From NCBI RefSeq assembly GCF_004340525.1, contig NZ_SLWX01000007.1, forward strand, positions 62,001-126,000: a DNA stretch of 64,000 nt, in the 5' to 3' direction. Position numbers and translations under genes: made by a program. Shown here piece after piece: positions 33,998 through 43,804 of this stretch. Origin of the DNA: Chromatocurvus halotolerans (GTDB taxonomy: Bacteria; Pseudomonadota; Gammaproteobacteria; Pseudomonadales; Halieaceae). Within the stretch, counting starts at the first letter, position 1. The number at the start of each line of letters is the position of its first letter. The notes under the pieces are model-generated. The model saw only the letters and a program-made list of their open reading frames with translations. It made no database searches and was not told the origin of the DNA.

Positions 33998-34886
33998 TTG
34001 CGCCATCGCCGGCACGGCGTAGAGCCTCAATCAGTGCGCTGGCCGCTCGGGAGGGTGAGCGCTGGCGGTGAATGGCGTAGCCCAGGGTGCGCTCCAGCTG
34101 TACCCCCTTGACGGCGAGACAGCGCAGCGAGCGATCCTGCATGCGCCGCGGCAGCACAGTCCAGCCAAGGCCCACGGCTGCCATCATGCGCAGGGTTTCC
34201 AGATAGTTGGTCGACATGGCGACCTGAAGCTGAAGCTCCGCCGCGTCAAAGCAGCGCGACACCCGTTGACCGGTGAAGGTTTCAAGACCCGGGAGCACGG
34301 CGGCGTGGTTCGATAGTGCCATGAGGGTTGTCTCGGAGCTGCTGGCCAGAGGGTGGTCTGCTGCCACCATGAAATCCAGTGGGTCCTGCCACAGTGCATG
34401 GCTGGCAAGTTGCCGGCTGTCCTGGGGCGCCAGCGTTGCGATTGCAAGCTCGATGTCTCCCGCGGCCAGCGCCGCATACGCCTGCTCGGAATCGAGAAAC
34501 TGTATGTCTAGCCGCACGTCCGGATAAGCGCGTGTAAAGGCGCTCAGGATCGGCGGCAGCCGGTGCAGCCCGATATGGTGACTGGTGCCCAGGTGCAGTC
34601 GACCGGACACCTCGCCATCAAGGTCTCTCACCGCCTGCTCGGCGGCAGCGAAAGACAGCTCGATCGCAGTGGCATGGGGCAGCAGTGCGGAGCCTGCCTC
34701 GGTCAGGAGGACGCGTCTTCCCACGCGATCGAACAGGGTTACCCCGAGATGTGCCTCCAGGAGTGCAATGCGCTTGCTGATTGCCGGCTGGGACAGGTGC
34801 AGGCGCATCGCCGCTGCGGAGAACGAGCCGGTCTCGGCGATAGCGCGGAAAGCGCGCAGGTTGTGCAGGTCGAGATCGGCAGACAC
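33987..34886 (-). CDS. LysR-family transcriptional regulator, divergent from leuC
   Basis: A 299-residue LysR-type regulator. The N-terminal winged helix-turn-helix has 'LHNLRAFRAIAETGSFSAAA' and 'RLHLSQPAISKRIALLEAHL'. The rest is the periplasmic-binding-protein-like effector domain, for example 'GRLHLGTSHHIGLHRLPPIL' and 'ELAIATLAP'. The start is a GTG at 34886 with a GGAAGAG site 9 bases upstream. It is divergent from leuC across 134 bases that contain a T-N11-A box, as in Pseudomonas, where a LysR gene also precedes leuC. It probably regulates the leu genes in response to an intermediate of the pathway; this is inference. Confidence 0.92.
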   Translation of the reverse strand: MSADLDLHNLRAFRAIAETGSFSAAAMRLHLSQPAISKRIALLEAHLGVTLFDRVGRRVLLTEAGSALLPHATAIELSFAAAEQAVRDLDGEVSGRLHLGTSHHIGLHRLPPILSAFTRAYPDVRLDIQFLDSEQAYAALAAGDIELAIATLAPQDSRQLASHALWQDPLDFMVAADHPLASSSETTLMALSNHAAVLPGLETFTGQRVSRCFDAAELQLQVAMSTNYLETLRMMAAVGLGWTVLPRRMQDRSLRCLAVKGVQLERTLGYAIHRQRSPSRAASALIEALRRAGDGAIRH

Positions 34887-34919
34887 GCGGATGACTCTTC
34901 CGTGGAGGTCGACCTATAG

Positions 34920-34940
34920 TATTTGGTTATGCGATAAATA
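34920..34940 (+). promoter_or_regulatory. LysR box T-N11-A between lysR and leuC
   Basis: A perfect inverted repeat, TATTT (34920-34924) and AAATA (34936-34940), separated by exactly 11 bases. This matches the T-N11-A consensus of LysR-type regulators. It sits 33 bases upstream of the regulator's GTG and 81 bases upstream of leuC, so it could control both divergent genes. Confidence 0.6.
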
Positions 34941-35020
34941 AAAATAATAAATTGGAGTAATTCAAAAAGGCGCGATACGCTGTCGCCTCGCAGGTTGCCA
35001 GGGATACCGGGAGATCGACA

Positions 35021-36454
35021 ATGGCTGCAATGACACTGTACGACAAGCTCTGGAATCATCATCTGGTGGAGCAGTGGGACAACGGCTCTGCGTTGATCTA
35101 CATCGATCGTCACCTTCTGCATGAGGTGACGTCGCCACAGGCGTTTGAGGGTCTCCGGCTCGCGGGGCGCAAGCCGTGGCGTCTGGGGGCCAATCTGGCC
35201 GTCCCGGACCACAATGTGCCCACCGGCGCCGATGAGCGTCGTGGAGGGGTGGCGGGTATTCTCGATCCCATCTCCCGTCTCCAGGTCCAGACACTCGACG
35301 ATAATTGCCGCGCGTTCGACATTGTCGAAATCCCCATCAACGATGTCCGCCAGGGCATTGTTCATGTGATCGGCCCCGAGACGGGAGCCACACTGCCAGG
35401 CATGACACTGGTGTGTGGTGATTCCCATACCTCTACCCACGGAGCCTTCGCTGCGCTGGCGCACGGCATCGGCACCTCCGAGGTTGAACACGTTCTGGCC
35501 ACGCAATGTCTGGTCCAGCAGAAAATGAAAAATCTGCAGGTGCGGGTGAGTGGGCGCCTGCAGCCAGGCGTCAGCGCCAAGGACCTCGCGCTCGCAATCA
35601 TTGGCAGGATAGGCACGGCGGGGGGGACGGGCTACGCCATTGAATTTGCCGGAGAAGCGGTGCGTGCACTTTCCATGGAAGGCCGCATGACGCTTTGCAA
35701 TATGTCGATCGAAGCCGGTGCACGCGTGGGCGTGATTGCGGTCGATGAGATCACCATCGACTACGTACGCAACCGCCCCTTCGCACCCCGGGGCGCCATG
35801 TGGGAGGCTGCGGTCGCAGCCTGGCGCGACCTGCACAGCGATGAAGGTGCGAAATTCGACCGCGTGGTCGAGCTCGACGGTGCCGCCATCGAGCCGCAGG
35901 TGACCTGGGGCACCTCGCCCGAGATGGTGACATCGGTGCACGGTCACGTACCGGATCCGGCAGGTATGGACAGCCCATCGCGCGCAGCTGCCGTACAGCG
36001 TGCACTGGACTACATGGGGCTCCGGCCGGGCATGCCGATCACGGATATCAGGCCGGACAGGGTGTTTATCGGCTCTTGCACCAATTCCAGAATCGAGGAT
36101 CTGCGTGAGGCGGCAGCCGTTGTCCGGGGTCGGCGCAAAGCCGACTCGGTCAGGCAGGTGCTGGTGGTTCCGGGCTCGGGCCAGGTCAAGCGGCAGGCGG
36201 AGGCCGAGGGTCTCGACCGAATATTCCTGGCGGCGGGCATGGAGTGGCGCGAACCCGGGTGCTCCATGTGCCTGGCCATGAACGCCGACAGGCTCGGCGC
36301 CGGTGAGCACTGCGCGTCGACGTCCAACCGTAATTTCGAGGGTCGGCAGGGCTCTGGCGGCCGCACCCACCTGGTGAGCCCGGCCATGGCGGCAGCCGCG
36401 GCGGTCACCGGCCATTTTACGGATGTTCGCCAACTGGTGGAGGTCGCCGCATGA
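35021..36454 (+). CDS. leuC: 3-isopropylmalate dehydratase large subunit
   Basis: A 477-residue [4Fe-4S] subunit that isomerises 2-isopropylmalate to 3-isopropylmalate in leucine synthesis. 'VPDHNVPT' and '[20 protein letters not shown]' are aconitase-superfamily substrate blocks. The cluster cysteines lie in '[16 protein letters not shown]' and '[13 protein letters not shown]'. An ATG at 35021 after a GGGAGAT site gives the usual length. It overlaps leuD by 4 bp (ATGA), with LeuC and LeuD forming the active heterodimer. Expression probably depends on the divergent LysR regulator. Confidence 0.97.
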   Translation: MAAMTLYDKLWNHHLVEQWDNGSALIYIDRHLLHEVTSPQAFEGLRLAGRKPWRLGANLAVPDHNVPTGADERRGGVAGILDPISRLQVQTLDDNCRAFDIVEIPINDVRQGIVHVIGPETGATLPGMTLVCGDSHTSTHGAFAALAHGIGTSEVEHVLATQCLVQQKMKNLQVRVSGRLQPGVSAKDLALAIIGRIGTAGGTGYAIEFAGEAVRALSMEGRMTLCNMSIEAGARVGVIAVDEITIDYVRNRPFAPRGAMWEAAVAAWRDLHSDEGAKFDRVVELDGAAIEPQVTWGTSPEMVTSVHGHVPDPAGMDSPSRAAAVQRALDYMGLRPGMPITDIRPDRVFIGSCTNSRIEDLREAAAVVRGRRKADSVRQVLVVPGSGQVKRQAEAEGLDRIFLAAGMEWREPGCSMCLAMNADRLGAGEHCASTSNRNFEGRQGSGGRTHLVSPAMAAAAAVTGHFTDVRQLVEVAA

Positions 36455-37113
36455 CGCCGTTTAGCCATCACGAGGGCCTGGTTGCACCCATGGATCGTGC
36501 CAACGTGGACACAGATCTGATTATTCCCAAGCAGTTTCTCAAGTCCATCAAGAGAACGGGCTTCGGTCCCAACCTGTTCGATGATCTGCGTTACCTCGAC
36601 GAGGGGCAGCCCGGGGCGGACTGCAGCGGGCGACCGTTGAATCCGGATTTTCCGCTGAATTTTCCACGCTACCAGGGCGCGACAATACTCCTGGCGCGGG
36701 AGAACTTCGGCTGCGGTTCCAGCCGCGAGCACGCTCCCTGGGCGTTGGCGGATTATGGATTCCGGGTGATTATTGCACCCAGTTTCGCGGACATTTTCTA
36801 CAACAACTGTTTCAAGAACGGCGTGCTCCCGCTGGTGCTGACAGCGGAACAGGTAGACACGCTGTTCGCCAGTGTCTACGCGCACGAGGGTTTTACGCTG
36901 GAGGTCGATCTGCGGTCACAGCGTGTGATGACGCCGGCAGGAGACGTGTTCTCCTTCGAGGTTGATGCTTTCCGCAAGCAGCGCATGCTCGAGGGTCTCG
37001 ATGACATCGGCATGACATTGAAAAGCGCGGACACCATCCGGCGTTTCGAGGCCCAGTGGCGACAACGGTCGCCATGGCTTTTCGGCAGCCTTGATACAGC
37101 GGCGGAGAGGTAG
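36451..37113 (+). CDS. leuD: 3-isopropylmalate dehydratase small subunit
   Basis: A 220-residue small subunit that carries the substrate-specificity (swivel) domain. '[20 protein letters not shown]' and '[20 protein letters not shown]' are the family signatures, and '[18 protein letters not shown]' is the third conserved block. It starts inside the leuC stop (ATGA) and its stop lies 1 base before the leuB GTG, giving a tightly coupled leuCDB set. Confidence 0.97.
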   Translation: MTPFSHHEGLVAPMDRANVDTDLIIPKQFLKSIKRTGFGPNLFDDLRYLDEGQPGADCSGRPLNPDFPLNFPRYQGATILLARENFGCGSSREHAPWALADYGFRVIIAPSFADIFYNNCFKNGVLPLVLTAEQVDTLFASVYAHEGFTLEVDLRSQRVMTPAGDVFSFEVDAFRKQRMLEGLDDIGMTLKSADTIRRFEAQWRQRSPWLFGSLDTAAER

Positions 37114-37114
37114 C

Positions 37115-38218
37115 GTGGGCCGTCGGATTCTAATGCTGCCCGGGGATCACATCGGTGGCGAGATCGTTGCAGAGGCTGACAAAGTGCTGCGCGCGGTGGA
37201 CCGGTGCTTTGGGCTTGGCCTTGATCTGGACTACGGGCTGATCGGCGGAGCGGCTCTGGACGTCGAGGGTGTACCGCTGCCGGACAGTACGCTGGCAAGT
37301 GCCCGGCAGTCGGATGCGATCCTGCTGGGCGCAGTGGGCGGGCCGCAGTGGGATGGGGTTGCGCGGGAACTGCGACCGGAGCGGGGGCTGCTGAAGATCC
37401 GCAGTGAGCTTGGACTTTTCGGTAACCTGCGCCCGGCGTTGCTCTATCCGCAGCTGGCGGGGGCTTCGAGCCTGAAGCCGGAAATCGTCGCTGGTCTTGA
37501 TCTCCTGATTGTGCGGGAGCTGACGGGTGGCATTTATTTTGGTGAGCCGCGCGGCGTTCGCACGCTGGAAAACGGTGAGCGGGAAGGGTTCAATACCGAT
37601 GTTTACCGGGAGTCAGAGATACAGCGAATTGCACATCTCGCTTTCAGGCTGGCGCGACAGCGCGATCGTCGCCTGTGCTCGGTCGACAAGGCGAACGTGC
37701 TCGAGGTGACCGCCCTGTGGCGCGAGGTTCTCGAGTCCATAGCGCCATCTTACCCCGATGTCGAGCTGACGCATCTCTACGTCGACAACGCGGCCATGCA
37801 GCTGGTCATGGCGCCGAAGCAGTTCGATGTCATCGTCACAGGGAATCTGTTTGGCGATATTCTGTCGGATGCGGCCGCGATGCTCACCGGATCCATAGGT
37901 ATGTTACCCTCTGCATCGCTGAACGAAGCGGGTTTTGGCCTGTATGAACCGTGCCATGGCTCGGCACCGGACATTTCGGGGCAGGGCAGGGCCAACCCGC
38001 TGGCGACCATTCTGTCGGTCGCCATGATGATGCGCTATACGCTTGCCGAGCCTGCGGTGGCTATCGCCATCGAGGCGGCGGTCGGCCAGGTCCTCGATGC
38101 AGGTCTGCGTACCGCGGATATCTGCGCGCAGGGGCAGACAGCGATCACGACCGAAGCGATGGGCGATGCCGTGGTCGCCGCACTTTCACAACACAGCAGT
38201 ACCAGACACAGCAGCTGA
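37115..38218 (+). CDS. leuB: 3-isopropylmalate dehydrogenase
   Basis: A 367-residue NAD-dependent decarboxylating dehydrogenase, third step of leucine synthesis. '[17 protein letters not shown]' opens the fold, '[13 protein letters not shown]' and '[15 protein letters not shown]' contact substrate, and '[20 protein letters not shown]' provides the Mg-binding Asp residues. The start is a GTG with a GGAGAGG site (37104-37110) directly upstream; an in-frame upstream codon inside leuD is unlikely. The usual 'GDGIG' reads 'GDHIG' here, a substitution found in some relatives. Confidence 0.96.
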   Translation: MGRRILMLPGDHIGGEIVAEADKVLRAVDRCFGLGLDLDYGLIGGAALDVEGVPLPDSTLASARQSDAILLGAVGGPQWDGVARELRPERGLLKIRSELGLFGNLRPALLYPQLAGASSLKPEIVAGLDLLIVRELTGGIYFGEPRGVRTLENGEREGFNTDVYRESEIQRIAHLAFRLARQRDRRLCSVDKANVLEVTALWREVLESIAPSYPDVELTHLYVDNAAMQLVMAPKQFDVIVTGNLFGDILSDAAAMLTGSIGMLPSASLNEAGFGLYEPCHGSAPDISGQGRANPLATILSVAMMMRYTLAEPAVAIAIEAAVGQVLDAGLRTADICAQGQTAITTEAMGDAVVAALSQHSSTRHSS

Positions 38219-38236
38219 GAGGGGAGATACCGCCAG

Positions 38237-39262
38237 ATGTCAAAAACCTATAATGTGGCCGTCGTCGGCGCAACCGGCGCGGTCGGTGAGGTCATGCTCG
38301 AGATTCTGGCCGAACGTCAGTTCCCGGTGGACAATCTCTACGCGCTGGCGAGTGAGCGCTCCGCGGGCAAGACAATCAGTTACGGCGACAGGCGCATTAC
38401 CATCAGCAACCTGGCCGATTTCGATTTCAGCCAGGCGCACATCGGGCTTTTTTCCGCGGGAGGCTCCATTTCGGCGGAGTTCGCGCCGAAAGCGGCCGCT
38501 GCGGGCTGTGTGGTCATCGATAACACCTCGCATTTCCGACGCGACGATGACATACCGCTGGTGGTTCCCGAAGTGAACCCGGAGGCGCTGGCCAACTGGC
38601 GTGACCGCGGCATCATCGCCAACCCCAACTGTTCCACGATTCAGATGCTGGTGGCGCTGAAGCCGATCTACGATGCCGTCGGCATCCGCCGCGTTAACGT
38701 GGCGACCTACCAGGCCGTGTCGGGCACCGGCAAGGAAGCCATTGAGGAACTGGCCGGCCAGACCGCCCGTCTGCTGAACGGCCAGCCCGCAGAGCCCGAG
38801 GTCTATCCCAAGCAGATAGCGTTCAATGCTCTGCCACACATCGATACCTTTCAGGACAACGGCTACACGCGTGAAGAAATGAAGATGGTGTGGGAAACCC
38901 AGAAGATCTTTGGCGACAGTGGGCTTCTGGTGAATCCGACCTGCGTGCGTGTGCCTGTGTTCTTCGGGCATTCAGAGGCAGTGCATATCGAGACAGTCGA
39001 CAAGATTTCCGCCGCCGAGGCGCAGGAGCTGCTGCGCAAGGCCCCGGGGATCACCTTGCTCGATGATCACGCCGACGGAGGATACGCCACCGCGGTGACG
39101 GAGGCCGCGGGTAAGGATCCGGTGTTTGTCAGCCGTGTGCGCGAGGATATCTCGCATCCGAGAGGTCTCGATCTCTGGGTGGTCGCAGACAATGTGCGCA
39201 AGGGCGCAGCGCTCAACAGCGTGCAGATCGCCGAACTTATGATCCGTGACTATCTTGATTAA
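38237..39262 (+). CDS. asd: Aspartate-semialdehyde dehydrogenase
   Basis: A 341-residue enzyme reducing aspartyl phosphate to aspartate semialdehyde, the branch point to lysine, threonine and methionine. 'AVVGATGAVGEVMLEIL' is the NADP loop. 'NPNCSTIQM' holds the catalytic Cys (residue 132). 'VATYQAVSGTGKEAIEEL' and 'VPVFFGHSEAVHIET' (His base) are further family blocks. It follows leuB by 18 bases after a GAGGGGAG site. The shared order leuB-asd matches Pseudomonas. Confidence 0.97.
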   Translation: MSKTYNVAVVGATGAVGEVMLEILAERQFPVDNLYALASERSAGKTISYGDRRITISNLADFDFSQAHIGLFSAGGSISAEFAPKAAAAGCVVIDNTSHFRRDDDIPLVVPEVNPEALANWRDRGIIANPNCSTIQMLVALKPIYDAVGIRRVNVATYQAVSGTGKEAIEELAGQTARLLNGQPAEPEVYPKQIAFNALPHIDTFQDNGYTREEMKMVWETQKIFGDSGLLVNPTCVRVPVFFGHSEAVHIETVDKISAAEAQELLRKAPGITLLDDHADGGYATAVTEAAGKDPVFVSRVREDISHPRGLDLWVVADNVRKGAALNSVQIAELMIRDYLD

Positions 39263-39459
39263 CGCATGGCCTTACTCGATACTTGAACCCCGCGCGGGGG
39301 GGCTGGCCACAGCACTGAGGCGTCTTTCAGCATTTTGTTCATATTGCGTTGCAAGCCGTTGTGAATAATGGCATTTTGCATTGTACGTTGTGAGTCCCTG
39401 AGGGGGGATCCCAGGCAATATCGCCTCCGGGAGTCAGGACAATAACAAGGCGTCGATAC

Positions 39460-42258
39460 ATGGCAAAGCGAGTTCACCTATCATCAGCTGTTCTCATTGG
39501 CAGTCTGCTGCATGCTGGAACGGTATCCGCTCTTGGCCTTGGCGACATCACCCTCAACTCCTACCTGAATGAGCCCCTCGACGCCGAGGTCAGGCTCAAC
39601 GATACGCGGGATCTGGTCGCCGACGAGATCAAGGTACGCCTCGCCGGCACGGAGGATTTCGACCGTCTCGGCGTCGAGCGCAGCTATTTCCTCACACGCA
39701 TTCAGTTCGAGGTCAGTATCGACCGCGAGCGCAATACTGGCGTCATTCGCCTGACAACTACGGAACCGGTACTCGAACCCTTTGTCGACGTCATTATCGA
39801 GGCGCGCTGGCCCTCCGGCAGGTTGTTGAGGGAGTACACGGTGCTGGTTGATCCCCCGGTGTTTCGCGAAGAGCCGCTGATAGTTTCCGCATCGGAGGAG
39901 GTTGCTGCGGCCGAGAGTGCTGCGCAGCGCTCTGACGATGCGTCCGAAGCGGCAGCAGAGCCTGACACGAGCGTTGACACGAGCAACGGCGGGGGCGGGC
40001 AGGTGACCACCAGCGGCAGCGAATTGCCGGCGGGCGGGATGCCCAGGCGGGCATTTTCAGCCGAAACTTCCGAGACTCCCGCGCCGGGTCAGCGCTATAT
40101 GGTGCGGCGCGATGAAACGCTGTGGCAGATTGCCTCCCGGGGACGCCCGCAGGGCGTGAGCGTTCAGCAGGCGATGCTGGACATTCAGCGCCTCAATCCG
40201 GAAGCGTTCATCAATGGCAACATCAACCGCGTGAAGGCCGGCTACATCATTTATCTGCCTGCGGACGGCGATATCAGTTCAGGTGATTTTTCCGAGGCAC
40301 TGGCCGAGGTGCAGCAGCAGAACGCAGACTGGGCGAGTCAGCAGGCGGGTACGCCAGGCGTGACGGCAGCCGCTTCCCTGCGCATCTCCGCAGACCCTGC
40401 CGATGGTTCGGACGCTCCTCTTGAAGGCCAGCCGTCACGCGAGGTCAGTGACGCCAGCGCCGCCGGCAGTGCAGCAGACGATTCCGCATCGCTCGCGCCA
40501 ACCGTGCAGGACATTGCACCTGACGCACCGGCGACATCGGATGCCAGTGATGAAGAAGCCCGGTCGGGGCAGGGTGAGCTTGCGGGGCAACTCGCAGAGA
40601 TGTCCGAGAGACTGGACACGCTCGAACAGATTGTTGCTCTCAAGGATGAGCAGATCGCCACACTCGAGCAGGCGCTGCGGGAAGCTCGCCTGGCAGCGCA
40701 GCAGGCGCCTGCTGCGCAAGCTGAAACGGCAGAGCCGCCGGCCGTGGCACCGTCGCGGTCTACGCCGGTGGCTGAAACACCCGTCCCAGAGCCGGCACCG
40801 CAGCCGGCGCCCGGTCTTCTCGAGCGTTTGGGCAGCTGGCTTTACGCGATCGCGGCGGCGCTGCTGGTCGCGCTTCTCGGCCTGTTGTTATGGCTGCGAC
40901 GGCGTGAACAGGCGGCGCTCGAGGATGACAGCTTCGACGTCGATGGCGCACATGACGACGACAGTGACGACGTTTTCGCCGGCGTCACGCTTCGCGATGA
41001 ACCGGCTGCGGCTGAGAAGCCGCCGACGGTGCCCGTCACACCGGTTGTTCCCGCAGGCCCGCAGCCGGGAAGTTCTGATGCTGCTGCACCTGCGCGTAAT
41101 AATCGTGGCTACGGCGAACGTCGCTACGATGATTACATTGACGATTCCGGTGCGGGCGACGCACTTGCCGAGGCAGACATCTACATCGCTTACGGGCGAT
41201 ATCTGCAGGCGGCGGAACTGCTGACTACCGCGATCGACGCTGAGCCCGGTAACGCGGCCTACCGCCTGAAGCTGATCGAACTTTACGTCGATATGGGTGA
41301 GCCGGACAAAGCCGGGGAACAACTCAACGCATTGAGCGAGCTCGGTGATGCCGACGCCATGCGTCGGGGAGAGGCGATTGTCGGCAGTAGCGTCGAATCC
41401 GTGGCGCCCGCTAATGAGCCGGAGCCGGAAATTGCGCCGGAGCCGGAAATCGCGCCGGAGCCGGAAATCGCGCCGGAGCCGGATCCGAACGCGGAGATCG
41501 AGACAGAGTCTCAGTTCCAGTTCGCGCCGGAATCTGAAGGATTGTCAGCATTCGGTCCGCAGTCGTCACCCCTGCAGGAGTCCGAGCCGCAAGCGGAGTC
41601 TGCACCAGAGACAGCGGCAGAGCCCGAATCCCCCGAAGACGCCTGGCTCAGGTCCTACGAGGAGCCAGCAGCCGGTCCGGCGCCCTCGGCGCCGCTGGCG
41701 GGCACCCCCGCGGCCCGGGAAGATGCACGGGACGACGTCAGCTACGACGCGCCCGATGACCGCTCGATGGGGGAGGTCGAGTACGAGCCGCTGGAATTCT
41801 CCCTCGATGATATCTCCCCGGAGGACGACGAGGTTCTTGGCGTCTCTGGCGGCAGCCACGGCGCGGCGGGCCCGGTGCCCGACGACGTTTCGCGGCCTCC
41901 GCAGTCTGAAGAGGTCATGGAGCTGGAACTGGATTTCGACGAGTTGGCGATTGAGGACGACAGGCCGGCGGCGACAGCGGATCTGGAGGATGACGAGCTC
42001 GACCTCAGCGAGGCATTGCGTGAGGCGGAGGCGCCAGACGAGCACTCGCGTGATGACAGGGGCAGTGATGAGCCCGGCTCAGACGAGATGATGTTTGCCA
42101 CCGATGCGGACCAGGTTGCGACAAAACTGGATCTTGCACGCGCCTACCTCGATATGGGCGACGATGACGGTGCACGCCGGATTCTCGAGCAGGTCATGTC
42201 TGCAGGATCTGAAGCGCAAGAGCGGGAAGCACGGGCCCTGCTCGACCGCATTGGCTGA
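39460..42258 (+). CDS. fimV: FimV-type pilus assembly / polar hub protein
   Basis: A 932-residue inner-membrane protein. In Pseudomonas FimV organises the polar type IV pilus secretin and cAMP signalling. A signal peptide (about 1-25) precedes the FimV N-terminal domain 'LGLGDITLNSYLNEPLDAEV'. A LysM domain follows at about 208-260 ('YMVRRDETLWQIASRGRPQG'), then a coiled coil (about 370-410) and one membrane span (about 455-477). The long acidic cytoplasmic part has a TPR-like segment ('ADIYIAYGRYLQAAELLTTA') and the FimV C-terminal block 'KLDLARAYLDMGDDDGARRI'. An 18-bp tandem repeat lies in the acidic part. The peptidoglycan-binding LysM links it to the cell wall. Confidence 0.94.
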   Translation: MAKRVHLSSAVLIGSLLHAGTVSALGLGDITLNSYLNEPLDAEVRLNDTRDLVADEIKVRLAGTEDFDRLGVERSYFLTRIQFEVSIDRERNTGVIRLTTTEPVLEPFVDVIIEARWPSGRLLREYTVLVDPPVFREEPLIVSASEEVAAAESAAQRSDDASEAAAEPDTSVDTSNGGGGQVTTSGSELPAGGMPRRAFSAETSETPAPGQRYMVRRDETLWQIASRGRPQGVSVQQAMLDIQRLNPEAFINGNINRVKAGYIIYLPADGDISSGDFSEALAEVQQQNADWASQQAGTPGVTAAASLRISADPADGSDAPLEGQPSREVSDASAAGSAADDSASLAPTVQDIAPDAPATSDASDEEARSGQGELAGQLAEMSERLDTLEQIVALKDEQIATLEQALREARLAAQQAPAAQAETAEPPAVAPSRSTPVAETPVPEPAPQPAPGLLERLGSWLYAIAAALLVALLGLLLWLRRREQAALEDDSFDVDGAHDDDSDDVFAGVTLRDEPAAAEKPPTVPVTPVVPAGPQPGSSDAAAPARNNRGYGERRYDDYIDDSGAGDALAEADIYIAYGRYLQAAELLTTAIDAEPGNAAYRLKLIELYVDMGEPDKAGEQLNALSELGDADAMRRGEAIVGSSVESVAPANEPEPEIAPEPEIAPEPEIAPEPDPNAEIETESQFQFAPESEGLSAFGPQSSPLQESEPQAESAPETAAEPESPEDAWLRSYEEPAAGPAPSAPLAGTPAAREDARDDVSYDAPDDRSMGEVEYEPLEFSLDDISPEDDEVLGVSGGSHGAAGPVPDDVSRPPQSEEVMELELDFDELAIEDDRPAATADLEDDELDLSEALREAEAPDEHSRDDRGSDEPGSDEMMFATDADQVATKLDLARAYLDMGDDDGARRILEQVMSAGSEAQEREARALLDRIG
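41422..41475 (+). repeat. 18-bp tandem repeat (3 copies) inside fimV
   Basis: Three copies of an 18-bp unit (41422-41439, 41440-41457, 41458-41475) encode 'EPEIAP' three times, followed by a partial fourth unit. Only one base differs between the first and the other copies, so copy number may vary between strains. Being a multiple of three it would not shift the frame. Confidence 0.9.
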
Positions 42259-43087
42259 CAACCTCTTCAGTCAGCGTTCTGCCACTGCGGCTGGCGACAT
42301 TGTCGCCTGCTGCGTCGAATATGATGGCAGTGGCTATTCAGGCTGGCAGTCGCAGTCCGGCGTCGCTACGGTGCAGGATTCACTGGAAAACGCCTTGTCC
42401 CGTGTGGCGAACCAGCCGCTTCGCGTTCACTGCGCTGGGCGCACCGATACCGGCGTCCACGCAGCGGCGCAGTGGATTCATTTTGTTGCGCCCTGCGAGC
42501 GTGGCAGTGGCGCCTGGGTCAGGGGCGGCAACGCCAATCTTCCGGGTGATATCCGCTTACTGCACGCAGCCACAGTAGCCACCGATTTTCATGCGCGTCA
42601 CAGCGCCCTGGCACGACACTACCGCTACATCATCGCCAACACCCCTGTGGCGTCGGCCTTGTATCGCGACCGCGCAACCTGGATCCGGGAGCCGCTGGAT
42701 GCGCCGCGCATGCACGAGGCCGCGCAGGTTCTTGTGGGTGAGCAGGACTTCAGTGCGTTTCGCGCCGCCTCCTGCCAGTCCCGCACGGCAATGCGCTGTG
42801 TGCACCGGGTGTCGGTGCGGCGATCAGGCCCCCTGGTGGCGATTGACATCTCCGCCAACGCCTTTCTCCACCACATGGTGCGCAACATCGCTGGCACGCT
42901 GGTTGCGGTTGGCTCGGGCAGACATAACGTGGCCTGGGTCGGTAGCCTGCTGCGTGACAGGGATCGCACCCGCGCAGCAGCCACGGCCGGGCCGCAGGGC
43001 CTCTACCTCACCGGCGTGACCTATCCCGAGCGCTTTGCGCTGCCGCAGGATCCGGCACAGGATCGTCCGCTTTTATTGCACGCCTGA
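42251..43087 (+). CDS. truA: tRNA pseudouridine(38-40) synthase
   Basis: A 278-residue enzyme making pseudouridine at positions 38-40 of tRNA anticodon arms. 'VEYDGSGYSGWQSQ' and 'CAGRTDTGVHAAAQWIHF' (catalytic Asp) are diagnostic; 'RHYRYIIANTPVASALYRDR' and 'FLHHMVRNIAGTLVAVGSG' are later blocks. The most probable start is a TTG at 42251 that overlaps the fimV stop by 8 bp and gives a normal N-terminus. No strong Shine-Dalgarno is seen, so translation may be coupled to fimV. Confidence 0.93.
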   Translation: MADNLFSQRSATAAGDIVACCVEYDGSGYSGWQSQSGVATVQDSLENALSRVANQPLRVHCAGRTDTGVHAAAQWIHFVAPCERGSGAWVRGGNANLPGDIRLLHAATVATDFHARHSALARHYRYIIANTPVASALYRDRATWIREPLDAPRMHEAAQVLVGEQDFSAFRAASCQSRTAMRCVHRVSVRRSGPLVAIDISANAFLHHMVRNIAGTLVAVGSGRHNVAWVGSLLRDRDRTRAAATAGPQGLYLTGVTYPERFALPQDPAQDRPLLLHA

Positions 43088-43108
43088 GGCCATCCCGGGG
43101 CGCGTTTC

Positions 43109-43117
43109 TGTTATGAT
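43109..43117 (+). promoter_or_regulatory. Candidate extended -10 promoter before trpF
   Basis: TGTTATGAT matches the extended -10 form TGnTATAAT with one mismatch. No good -35 is present, as expected for extended -10 promoters. Transcription would start near 43124, giving a 30-base leader for trpF and possibly for the whole trp-acc-fol-pur run. Confidence 0.4.
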
Positions 43118-43153
43118 TGTGACACTTTGTTTCTGGTGAGGTGGACTGCCTGC

Positions 43154-43804
43154 ATGCTCAGGACGCGCATCAAGATCTGCGGGCTGACGCGGCCCTGCGA
43201 CGCTGAAGCGGCTGCTGCTCTGGGCATCGATGCACTTGGCCTCGTCTTTTATAATCCCAGCCCCAGGTCGGTATCGCTGGCGCAGGCCGCAGACATCGCT
43301 GCTGCCGTACCGCCCTTCGTGACGCTTGTCGCCCTGTTCGTGAATCCGGAAGCACAGTTTGTCGAGCGAGTGATCGAGAAGCTGCCGATAGGCATGCTGC
43401 AATTCCACGGCGATGAGTCGAGCAATTTCTGCGAGCAATTCAGGATGCCTTACCTCAAGGCGCTCAGGATGCGGCCGGATGTCGATCTCGCGCAGGAGGC
43501 CATTCCCTACCGCTCGGCCAGCGGCTTGTTGCTCGATACGTATCGTCCCGAGGCTCCGGGCGGCACCGGCGAGACGTTCAGCTGGGATGCCATACCCCCG
43601 GGCCTGACGCGCCCTGTGGTGCTCGCGGGCGGGCTGCATGCCGGAAATATCGGCCAGGCGATCACCCAGGTCCGACCGGCTGCGGTGGATGCCAGCACGG
43701 GGGTTGAAGTCGCGCCGGGTGAAAAAGACCCGCGCATGATCGCCGGGCTTGTCCAGGCAGTGCGTGAAGCAGATGATCAACTCAACAGCGAGATAGACGA
43801 ATGA
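43154..43804 (+). CDS. trpF: Phosphoribosylanthranilate isomerase
   Basis: A 216-residue TIM-barrel enzyme of tryptophan synthesis. '[16 protein letters not shown]' carries the catalytic Cys, '[13 protein letters not shown]' the phosphate-binding strand, 'LQFHGDE' and 'LLLDTYRP' the Asp region, and '[12 protein letters not shown]' the terminal phosphate site. The ATG at 43154 fits the family; nine upstream codons are dispensable. It overlaps trpB by 4 bp (ATGA). Confidence 0.96.
   Translation: MLRTRIKICGLTRPCDAEAAAALGIDALGLVFYNPSPRSVSLAQAADIAAAVPPFVTLVALFVNPEAQFVERVIEKLPIGMLQFHGDESSNFCEQFRMPYLKALRMRPDVDLAQEAIPYRSASGLLLDTYRPEAPGGTGETFSWDAIPPGLTRPVVLAGGLHAGNIGQAITQVRPAAVDASTGVEVAPGEKDPRMIAGLVQAVREADDQLNSEIDE

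Noticed and set aside
34739-36433. A 564-codon minus-strand frame spanning leuC and the end of the LysR gene
   Set aside because: It runs through the intergenic control region and across LeuC in antisense, with no motif; the LysR HTH is in another frame.
39287-39300. CCCCGCGCGGGG palindrome after asd as terminator
   Set aside because: The stem is short, has no loop of usual size and no T run follows; it may be chance in GC-rich DNA.
39341-39370. Promoter-like AATAAT before fimV
   Set aside because: No acceptable -35 at 16-18 bp; too weak to list.
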